From the IMG/VR virus record IMGVR_UViG_3300023084_000103, positions 1-27,085 of that record: 27,085 nt of DNA; one strand, written 5' to 3'. The stretch is from a virus. Made by a program: the position numbers and the translations under genes. The notes under the pieces were generated by a model that had not been told where the DNA came from, did not search any database, and saw nothing but the letters and a program-made list of their open reading frames with translations. Below, one piece after another: positions 1-9,800 of this stretch (position 1 is its first letter; the number at the start of each line of letters is the position of its first letter).

Positions 1-126
1 ATCCCTCCATTGCTGTGAAGTAGGATCAGTAGCTCCGCTATTAGTTAAAGGGTAGACTGCTTCTTTTATTTTACCTAATGTAGCTGTAAATGATGTGATA
101 TTAGCTAGACTTGCTATTCTTGGCAT
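1..126 (-). CDS. Partial structural protein, N-terminal 42 residues
   Basis: The frame is open from an ATG at 126 (reverse strand) to the window edge, so only the first 42 residues are visible and the C-terminus lies outside. The peptide begins MPRIASLANITSF and continues through GKIKEAVYPLTNSG. An AGGAAA ribosome binding site sits just upstream and overlaps the stop region of the preceding gene (stop at 137-139), which makes translational coupling likely. It is the next member of the minus-strand structural run. I do not recognise a family from so short a piece. A virion or fibre-associated protein is inferred from context only. Confidence 0.7.
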   Translation of the reverse strand, partial: MPRIASLANITSFTATLGKIKEAVYPLTNSGATDPTSQQWRD

Positions 127-136
127 TATTTATTTC

Positions 137-3100
137 CTAGGCAAATGATGAAAAACTGCCTAGTACTGTATAGGTATTTGCAGCAGTTTTAATAATTGTA
201 TAACTGTAAACATCTATAGCGTTTGGTGTTCCTGCGGCAGGTGCAGCGCCTCCGTTCCATTTTACGGTTTGGGCAACCTGGTCAATTTGGAAAATGTTAT
301 TAATGTAAGCAGTAGCCCCGTTTGTAAACATAAAAACTACTGTTACAGTGTCATTTACAGCAACTAGACTATCAAAAGTAGTGCTGGCATCGCCTCTAAC
401 ATTTACCGTTGTATTACCTGCCATGTTGACAGTCATATATATTACTGTTCCATTTGTAGATACATCTGCATTTACAGCAATTGTACTTACACTTATAATA
501 TCAACATATTCTTGCACAAAATACGACTGCAAAGAATTTGCGGTGATTTTATTAGAAACTTCCAAATTTCCTGTAACATTTGTGTTTGCGTTCACATTGA
601 AAGTGCTAAAATCGTTCACATGCAATGTGTCATCGGGACTAAAATAAAGTCTACCATAAGTTGTACCATTATAAGAAAAATTAATACCACCTACGTCTGT
701 ACTTGATAGTACATTTGTATTAGGATATTCTGATGTACTAATATTAATATTGTTATTACCTCTATATCCACCTAAAGAAACAGGACCTGCTACAGACAAA
801 CTAGTTAATCCTGTTAAACTTGACACACCAGTAATTGATCCATTTGCATTTATGTTAGTTGCAGTAATGTCAGTTGCAGTTAATGATCCTCCTAATGTAA
901 GAGATCCATTCATTTTTGCACTGGAACCTGTTAACTGTAACGCTTGATTATTACCAACAGTAAAGTTTACAACAGGCAATGTTGTACTTGCACTTTTATC
1001 ATAACCAAATTCTGTAATATTATTACTAAAGGTAACTTTGATTGGAAATATATTTGCTCTCGTTGCAGAATTATATGTTGAGTTATTTGTGTTCCATCCT
1101 GTCATTCCCCACGTATAGGCACTGTAACTAGCAAATAATCCTAGTGTATCTAAACTATCTCCTACTTCGACTTTAGCTAACCCATTACCCCAAGGTACAT
1201 TAATAACAGAACTAGCTCCTAGTGTGCTCAACTCTGATTGACTTATATTTATTTTTGTGCCATTTATAAACAAGTAATGGCCATCGTCATCAGTAGTACC
1301 ATATTGAGTACTATAGTTGTAAGAGTCTTTTAACAAAACTGATATGTGGATACTGGAAGAAGTATTTCCTGTTTTATTTAATGAAACGCCTACATAATGT
1401 ATGCCATTAGTTACCCAAGTTGATTGTTGATAATCTTCAATAGTAACATCGTCTGCACTAGGTTGATTAAATATATCTTCTGTGTAATTTAAAGATCCTG
1501 TAATATTTGTGTTTGCAGACATGTTTATTTCTGCAGAAGAATTTATTTCTAGATTATTAAGAAATCCTGTTGATAATTCTACGCTTGCAAGTTCAGAACC
1601 ATTGTGAGTCCATTTTACTCCTCCAGCAGGTTGAGGCTGAGTAACAGGAAAACTAGTACCTGCCGCTAAACTATTTAAAATTAAGTAAGGCGTAGTGTTT
1701 TGTCCTGTACTACCACTGCTAATTGTTATTTGATCACTGTTTACAATAACATCGCCATTAATTGTTGTTGAACCAGCTACACTTAAATTGTTGTACGCAT
1801 TTAAATTACCAGAAGAATCAATAGAAACTTTTTTATCACCGTCAACTTTAAATTGTATTTCTGAATAACTTGAAATATTTTCTTTGTCAGATTCTAAAAC
1901 TAAAACATTACTAATTATTTGTACTTCTGTTGGATATAAAAATGAAGTCTCAGTATAGCTTGATCCATCTGGAGTAAAGTTATAATTTGCATACGCAGAA
2001 GGTGATGCACCTCCACTAGTGATAATATAAGTTGTTTCATTTTCTGTAATTGTTATGTTTCCGCCACCTGTTAATGTACTTGCTTGACTGCTTGTAATTA
2101 ATAATGATTTGTTAACTCCTTTTATATACAAGTAATTAATATTAGGATTGTTCATTAAGGTTTTGTAAGCAAAAAAGTTAGGTTCTGGATTGTTAAGGAA
2201 ATTTAAAGTATCTACGTAAAAACCATAACCAGGAGGATATTCTTCGCTAGTTATTGTCCATGTTTGATATGCTATTGTTTCTGATTCATGATTATATCTT
2301 ACACTGCCACTACTACCAGTACTGTCTACTAACTTTAATTCAGGATTTTCTGTTTTGACTATTTGTAATGATTTGTTAAATTTCCAATCATCATTTGTAG
2401 CGTCATATAAAATTGCTGCTGTTCCATCACTTCCTAAATCTACAGTTATTCCTGCTCCATTACTTGCTGCTGCATTTACTGATCCACTGGCTAATGTAAC
2501 GTTAACATCATCTACTACAAGGGTAGTGCTGTTGATGGTAGTTGTAATACCATCAACTTGTAGATTTCCTGCAATCACCACAGTTCCTGTATTATCTCCA
2601 TGAGCAGCAGGATCTATGGTAAATGTTGCTGGGACTAGTAAATTACCCAGCAGTTGAGTATGATTTGTAGTTGCATCACTGGTAACAAAGTTTGCTGATA
2701 TTAAACTGGAATTAAATTCAGCTACAGTACCTGTTAGTGAGTTGTTTGCTAGACTTATGGTTTTATTGGTGAGTGTTTCATTACCAGCTAGGCTGGCAAA
2801 CGAGCCATCACTTAGGGCAGTATTAAACTGTGCTAGTGTACCTGTTAGTGAATTGTTTGCTAGACTTATAGTCTTGTTAGTGAATGTTTCAGTACCAGCT
2901 AGGCTGGCAAACGAGCCATCACTTAGGGCAGTATTAAACTGTGCTAGTGTACCTGAAAGTGAGTTATTTGCTAAATTTACAGTTTTATTTGTAAGTGTTT
3001 CGGTACCAGCTAGGGTGGCAAAATCTTGATCACTTAGGGCAGTATTAAACTGTGCTAGTGTACCTGAAAGTGTATTGTTAGTTAAATTTACAGTTTTATT

Positions 3101-3877
3101 TGTAAGTGTTTCGGTACCAGCTAGGGTAGCGAATGATCCATCTGATAGGGCAGTATTAAACTGTGCTAGTGTGCCTGTTAGTGAGTTGTTGGCTAGACTT
3201 ATGGTTTTATTGGTGAGGGTTTCATTACCAGCTACTGTGGCAAAATCACCATCACTTACAGCACTATTAAATTCAGCTACTGTACCTGTTAGTGAGTTGT
3301 TGGCTAGACTTATGGTTTTATTGGTGAGTGTTTCATTACTAGCTACTGTGGCAAAATTACCATCACTTAGGGCACTATTAAATTCAGCTACAGTACCCAA
3401 CAGTGTGTTATTGGCTAGACTTATGGTTTTATTTGTGAATGTTTCAGTACCAACTAGTGTAGCAAAATCACCATCACTTACAGCACTATTAAATTGTGCT
3501 ACAGTACCCAACAGTGTGTTATTGGCTAGACTTATTGTTTTATTTGTAAAAGTGAGAGTATTTGTATCAGCAGCAATTGTTCCGCTTGTCGGAAGTGTAA
3601 CTAAAGTTGTTGCAGTAATATTAAAAGTAGTATTACCTGATCCTAATGTTGTAAGATTTCCTCCTAGTGTAATAGTCTTTCCGTCATTATCAACGCCTGT
3701 GCCACCATATTTTCCTGCTATAGTACTAGCTTGCCAAGTACCAGATGTAAGTGTTCCTACAGAAGTTAAGCTAGATGCTATTACATTATTTCCAAGTGTC
3801 GTACTAGTTAGGGTTTCTGCTCCTTGTATCTGAAGTTTACTTCCTAATGCTAACTTTTCTTTTATTCGAATTGACAT
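137..3877 (-). CDS. Large tail-fibre-like structural protein with eight 37-aa repeats
   Basis: This is a 1246-residue protein of low-complexity, Thr/Asn/Ser/Gly-rich beta-type sequence. An N-terminal part (about 1-107) contains a YGGTGVDNDGKTI segment. Residues 108-403 are eight tandem copies of a 37-aa unit built around TNKTISLANN and FNTALSDGSFA. The long middle and C-terminal parts contain phrases such as SLTLGGSLTATDITATNINANG, typical of phage fibre shafts. The last 120 or so residues form a distinct module with YINNIFQID, related by eye to VDNIFQIPN in the 222-aa protein at 11999-12667. The ATG lies 1 nt after the stop of the 2269-aa gene, so the two are probably translated as a coupled pair. 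A trimeric fibre or adhesin on the virion is inferred from composition, repeats and neighbours. No catalytic motif was seen. Confidence 0.8.
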   Translation of the reverse strand: MSIRIKEKLALGSKLQIQGAETLTSTTLGNNVIASSLTSVGTLTSGTWQASTIAGKYGGTGVDNDGKTITLGGNLTTLGSGNTTFNITATTLVTLPTSGTIAADTNTLTFTNKTISLANNTLLGTVAQFNSAVSDGDFATLVGTETFTNKTISLANNTLLGTVAEFNSALSDGNFATVASNETLTNKTISLANNSLTGTVAEFNSAVSDGDFATVAGNETLTNKTISLANNSLTGTLAQFNTALSDGSFATLAGTETLTNKTVNLTNNTLSGTLAQFNTALSDQDFATLAGTETLTNKTVNLANNSLSGTLAQFNTALSDGSFASLAGTETFTNKTISLANNSLTGTLAQFNTALSDGSFASLAGNETLTNKTISLANNSLTGTVAEFNSSLISANFVTSDATTNHTQLLGNLLVPATFTIDPAAHGDNTGTVVIAGNLQVDGITTTINSTTLVVDDVNVTLASGSVNAAASNGAGITVDLGSDGTAAILYDATNDDWKFNKSLQIVKTENPELKLVDSTGSSGSVRYNHESETIAYQTWTITSEEYPPGYGFYVDTLNFLNNPEPNFFAYKTLMNNPNINYLYIKGVNKSLLITSSQASTLTGGGNITITENETTYIITSGGASPSAYANYNFTPDGSSYTETSFLYPTEVQIISNVLVLESDKENISSYSEIQFKVDGDKKVSIDSSGNLNAYNNLSVAGSTTINGDVIVNSDQITISSGSTGQNTTPYLILNSLAAGTSFPVTQPQPAGGVKWTHNGSELASVELSTGFLNNLEINSSAEINMSANTNITGSLNYTEDIFNQPSADDVTIEDYQQSTWVTNGIHYVGVSLNKTGNTSSSIHISVLLKDSYNYSTQYGTTDDDGHYLFINGTKINISQSELSTLGASSVINVPWGNGLAKVEVGDSLDTLGLFASYSAYTWGMTGWNTNNSTYNSATRANIFPIKVTFSNNITEFGYDKSASTTLPVVNFTVGNNQALQLTGSSAKMNGSLTLGGSLTATDITATNINANGSITGVSSLTGLTSLSVAGPVSLGGYRGNNNINISTSEYPNTNVLSSTDVGGINFSYNGTTYGRLYFSPDDTLHVNDFSTFNVNANTNVTGNLEVSNKITANSLQSYFVQEYVDIISVSTIAVNADVSTNGTVIYMTVNMAGNTTVNVRGDASTTFDSLVAVNDTVTVVFMFTNGATAYINNIFQIDQVAQTVKWNGGAAPAAGTPNAIDVYSYTIIKTAANTYTVLGSFSSFA
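2669..3556 (-). repeat. Eight tandem 111-bp coding repeats (37 aa each)
   Basis: The coding DNA repeats with an exact 111-nt period. The TNKT..LANN anchor recurs near 2748, 2860, 2971, 3082, 3193, 3304, 3415 and 3526. Each unit encodes a 37-residue block. Neighbouring copies are not equally similar: a stretch of about 60 nt is identical between the copies near 2795 and 2906, which points to recent duplication or gene conversion, while the outermost copies are more diverged. The period stays in frame throughout, so copy number can change without breaking the protein. Confidence 0.92.
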
Positions 3878-3878
3878 T

Positions 3879-6800
3879 TTATACTAATCTTCTAAATTTA
3901 AATGTGTAGGTACTGCTTCCTGTATTAGTTGTCGAACCTGCTATTTGTAATTTTAAATTATCAGCAGATCCTTGAGTGCGTAAAATTCTACAGTATATTA
4001 CTCCTGTGCTTGCACTACTACCTGCTCTATTTAATATGATTTCATCCCAATCATTCTCAGTAGTTGTTCCGCTATACCAACTAATATAACCAGTATAGTA
4101 CATGCTAACATGTCCTCCTCCTACAGTTGAATCATTAGCAACTATTTGCATTAAATAAGAACCTGTGGCTAGATCTGTATGATTAATTCCTGTATCTTGC
4201 CAATTTTGGCTTAATGTCATAACGACATCAAATGTTTTAAGTTGATCAATAGCTGTACCGTCTACTAGAGTAACACCATTTGATGCTTCTAAAGTTGTAA
4301 CATATAATTTATTTGCATGAATATCTTTTGCTACTCCTAAACCTCCAGTAAGTTTAACTGATCCAGTTGTTGTAGAAGTTGCGTTTGTTGCATCTGTAAC
4401 AGTTAATCCGTTGCTAGATGTTAAAGTAGTAAATGCACCACTTGATGCTGCAACAGAACCTATTACAGTATTTTGTATTGAGCCAGCATAGATTGCTCCT
4501 ACAATTCCCACACCACCTGCAACTTTTAAAGCTCCTGTTGTTGTACTTGTACTTGTTGTAGTATTATTAATGGTTGCAACACCATTTGATTGCAATGTTC
4601 CACTTAAAAGTAAATTACTACTCCATGTCGGAACAGTTCCAGTTGAGGTTAAAACTGTATTATTAGATCCGATTGGTAGTTTTGCCAAACTTGTGATTGC
4701 AGTAGCATAAATTATATCTCCTTGAGTATATGTAGTGAAACCTGTTCCGCCGTTGTCAACTGTTAGTGTGTTGAAATTTGCAAAATCTAGATAATATGTG
4801 CTAGGCTGCCCATTTAATGTTTTTGCATCAATTGTTCCTCCATCTGCAGATGTTTTGGTACTAACTTTTCCATTAGTAACTACAAATTGATTTTTAGCAA
4901 ACGATGAAATACCTTCACTACTGTAATTTGATCCGTCTACAGGATGGTCATCACTTGTGTCTGATCTCAGAACATCTATTTGTATACTACCAGAGTAATA
5001 ATCTATTGAATTATTAGTAGTATAATTTCCTATTAATTGCACTGCACTGTTAGTTGGGACGTAAACATTTTCAACTGCTGTTGCCCATGCGCTATCTCCT
5101 CTTAAATATGTATTACTATTTGCTACTCCAGTAGAAGCAAGTCTGCTAGTTGTAACAACTCCACTAGTTATATTCGACGCATCGATAGTAGCTTGAGCAA
5201 GAACTCCCCAGTTTATAGATATTTTACTGCTATCATTTATATTTCCTAGTACTGTAACATTCTGTTCTGTAATAGTTGCAGTTCCACTTCCTGTAGTTGT
5301 TATATTAACTGCGTTTATAGTTACACCATTTACACTTGCAACTGAGTCTGCATAGTTTTCATGCAATGTAAAACTGTTTGTAAGCACACTTCCAATATAA
5401 TAGAAAAAGTTATTAGTTAGTCCAGAAGGGCTAGATGCGCTTGCCCATCTTACTAATTGTCCAGTAGTATAATTGTGGCTCGCAAGGAATATTCTATCAG
5501 TATCTTCGTTGACTACTTTTTCTGTACGCAAGACATGAGTTCCACTAGCAGATCCTGTAAAGTCAATTTTAGAACCTGAAGTTAAAGCATAATTTGTATA
5601 CAAATAAAAAATATCACTATCATTAGAATCTATTTCAACATAATATGTGTTTCCACTTGTTAAACCACCTATTGAGGTATTTGCCCCATTATAATAAATA
5701 ACAGGATCGCCATTAACTAATCCATTACTTGCAATAATCAATGAATTGTTTACATAATCAATTACACCTGTGCCAGCAGCGTCAAATGTAATATCAGTAT
5801 ATGCTGTCAAATCAAGAATATTTTTAGTGTTTGCATTTGCATCTTCTATATAATCATAATTAGTTGATGTAGCTTGAAATTTTTGATAATCACCTGTTAA
5901 AGATATATATAATCTAGTCTGAACCGTTAAAATATCGATGCTGAAATTAGATCCTATTCCTCCTATATTTGCTGCATCAACTGACAATGTATCACCTGAT
6001 ACGTATCCTGTTCCTCCATCTCTTATTTGGGCAGCAGTTACTGATCCTGCAGTAACTGTTATATCTACAGTTGCAAGAGTTCCTGTCCCACCAGTTACTG
6101 GAATATCATAGTAAGTGACTGGATCGCCTGAAGATGGTAAATACCCTGAACCACCCACTAACGTTGTTGTATCTAATGAATATGCAATTCCATATATTGG
6201 TCCACTATCTATATTACCTGTTGCACCTGATATAGATCCTTCTACAGTTGTGATGCCAGTAAAATCATAAGTTATACCAGTTTGAAGTAATAAAAATTGA
6301 TTAGTTGTGTCAGTTTTTAGATAGTAGTTATCTACTATATTTGTTACTTCACTTACATTAGTTGGGTAGTTTGCTGCTCCTAAAGATGTACTATCATCAA
6401 TTCTAAGTTCGTTATTGGTATTAAATGTTCCAGTAAACGGAGAAATTAAAACAAGTTCATTACTATTTGTAACATCATCTTTAACAACTCCTGATGCGCC
6501 TGCAGTTTGACCTGTAGGGTCTTGGGTAATAATTTCACCTGCAGATACAGTTATATTATTTGTTAAAGTAAGGGTAACTTGGCTGTATGATTCTGTTGCA
6601 TTGTCCCCGCTAAACACTTCTATTGACGGAATTTGTTCGGATAGTAAAAGTCTACCTCCGTAACTAGTAGTATTGTACGTTCTTACTCCTCTTGATGCAG
6701 GTAGTAAATCAGAATTAATCTGACCTAACGAGTTTAATTGTACCACAGCTCCAGGCACAGCATTTGATGATACTTGCTTGTCTAGTACATAACCTAATCT

Positions 6801-9800
6801 GTTTGATATAAAAGTTCTAACTGCACGTTGAGTAGGAATCCGTGTATCAAGTGCTCCTCCTGGTTCGTTGTCTCCTAATCCTATATCAGATGATATTGCT
6901 TGAATTTCTACGTCTGAAAAAGATAATTTTAATACTTCTAATTCACCAATCGATACTTGACTAGTAAACGTAATATTTCCAGTTTTATTTTCTGCAACAA
7001 TGAACGTTCCTACTTTAAAGTCTCCTAGCTCATTTGTTCCCGAACTATATACTTGTCCTGGTAATTCTGCAAATTGTTCAAATGATTCACCGCCTCCTAT
7101 TCCGCCGTTTTGAGGTAAAGCATTATAATCAGTTCCTGATCCTGCATATTCCCAAGTATGAGCTGATGAGTTTACAATACTTGGTCTATGGAAACTGATT
7201 TTTTTACCTATTGCAGTTGAAGAATTTTGAAATAAACTGCCTGTTATTGTTGATTGTATCTTGAATACGCAAGTAAAATAATTACTTGTAGAACTTACAG
7301 TAAATGAACCTGCTGGTATTGTAGCAGGAACTCCAGCTACTGTTGTAATACTACTAGAATTTGTAAAGTAAACTGGTTCTGTGTCGGTTAACTCAATTGA
7401 CAATAAGAGTTCTCTTGTAGTACTATTCCAATTTGCAATGTAAGCTGTATTAGTGAAAGCACCTGTTTGTCCTATTACTACATCTCCTTCTACAAATGAA
7501 CGATCTTGAGAAAATGTTAGAATTTGATATCTATTATGAGATTCTGTAATGCTACGCATTACAAATTCTTCAGGATTTAGAATAAACTTATGAGTACCAG
7601 TACCTGCTGCTAAAATATCAACAGGAGAAACTAAGCCTTCATCATATGTTAATTTAAATGTATAATCATTAATCTTAGCAACATAATAACTACTACCTTG
7701 TATTAATCCTGTTATAACCGAATTACTGTTGCTATCGTAATATATACTATCAATGTTTTGTAAACCATGTGGTGTAGTAGTAGTTATTGTATTAAGATTA
7801 ACATTAATTCCAGTGCTTGCATCAAATGTAATTTCACTGCCTAAACTTTTAAATTGAGAAGTTATATCTACATCGTTATCGTCTTTAATAACTAAAACAT
7901 ACTGTTCAATTGGTCTTCTCAACGTTCCAACTGACGTTACAGTTGTTACTCCGTCTAGTGAACCTATGTTAGCTATATAACCTTTATCAAATGAGAATGC
8001 ATTTAAAGAAAAGCCTGATGCTCGCAGAGCGTACAATCCAAAGTTTGTTGCTGAATTTGTGATAGATAAATAGCCACCTGATTGACAATAGGAGCCATTT
8101 GTACAAAAAATTTGGAAACATGAAACTATCTGGGCATAACCTTCATTGGTTACAAGCCATCCTGTACCACCAAATGATACCATTGTGAAAGCGTTTGCAA
8201 CCATTGATCTACCTTGTTCAGGTACACCATCTGCTAGTACTACGGGAGTTTCTACTTCTTGTGGAATTATCGGTGTGTTTGGTGTTAATACTTTTGATCC
8301 ATCAACTCTTACACCATTAGCACCAAGGAAAGAAATAATAGAACAATTTTGCACATATGGAGATAATGTAATTATCGGCTTGTCATTACGTAGTCCAAAA
8401 TATCCTCCTCTATCTAAATCTACTTCGGTCGGATCATCAAAAGCTACACCCCAATCGAATTTGCTTACAGCTACATTTGATGTGTCTAAAGCATCTCTCA
8501 TTGTTAACCCAAAAATGTAATTACCATTCCTTACTCTGAACATGTCTACATTTGCATTTAATGGTCGAATTACAACTGCTCTAAGTGCATCTCCTACTAT
8601 CGAAACATAATCTGGTACAATTATAGGATTGTCTATATAAAAATCGCCTGAACTTATTTTAACAGTTACAGGAGTTTCGGTATATTGTCCATTTACTAAA
8701 GTGACGTTTGTAGTTGCTTCATCTGTTATGATTGTTATAATATCATTCATTAAAGTAATTAAATCACTTTCTGCAGCAGACCCTGGAAAATTTACATACT
8801 TAACTTGTGTTATATCACTGTTATAAACAAATCCGTAATCATCATTATTGATAATCGTAACTGCTAAATCTCTTGCAAATTTTAATGATTCTATAGTTGC
8901 ATATTTTTGATTTGCATCTCCTACAACAGGTGTAACGCCAATATAGCTTTCTCCTGCCTCATATGTTTTTTCGTTTCCAGAAACAATTAAATCAAATATT
9001 ACGGCGTCAATTATATATCCAACATCTCTCTCACATTTAGATTGATTGTAAAAATTACCTAAATTAAAGTTATTAGAAATTTCAGTTGTAGTATCACTTT
9101 TTATATTTGCAATAGTGGTACTATCTGTCAAAATATTAAAATATGTAAGTAATGGTTGACTAGTTAGATCTGGATAAGTTGTAGATGGTAAATTTGCTGT
9201 GTTACCTGCTGTAATTACATCTTCTATAATGTTTACTAAGCTTGTACTAAGAATTCCGTCTGAAGCTGTACCTGCACCTGCGGTATGAACTTGCGTTACA
9301 GTATTTTGTAAAGGAGTCCATGTTGTATTTTCTTGAATTATATACGGTGTAATTGTTCCTAAATATGTGTATGCTGCACTGGTTGCAATTTCCTCTCCCA
9401 CACCTAGTTGACTTACTCCGTCGACAAAATATGAAGTGGCATTTCTTATTGTTGCAGAATTACCTCCATACATAATGTCATAACTAAGTGCATCAACAAT
9501 GTAACCAATATCACGGGAACATTTTGATAGTGTTCCAGTATCTGACATATTTTGATAAACTGCTGGATAATTTTGATTAATAAACTCTAAAACTTCTGCC
9601 TGTAAAAATGCTTTGTTTCCTTGTAATTGATCTTTTGCAATCACTCTAGCTGCAGTACTGTAGACCGACGGTGTAAATGATAATGCATTTGCTGCAGAAG
9701 CACCGTTAGAAAAAATGTCAGTTATTTCGTCAAATGCTGCATCACTTCTTGCTTGTGCAGTAGCATCTCCTGAAACGGTTGTGTTTGCTCTACCTTTGAC

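Noticed and set aside
2669-3556. CRISPR-like regular repeats
   Set aside because: The 111-bp period is continuous coding sequence without unique spacers or cas genes, and it stays in frame.
3075-3833. Long plus-strand open frame of 252 codons opposite the repeat array
   Set aside because: It is antisense to the 111-bp repeats. Its openness follows from the repeated in-frame codons, and its sequence is a repetitive mirror with no ribosome binding site.
8146-8520. Plus-strand frame of 124 codons inside the giant gene
   Set aside because: It is antisense to a well-supported coding region, with no start signal or recognisable product.
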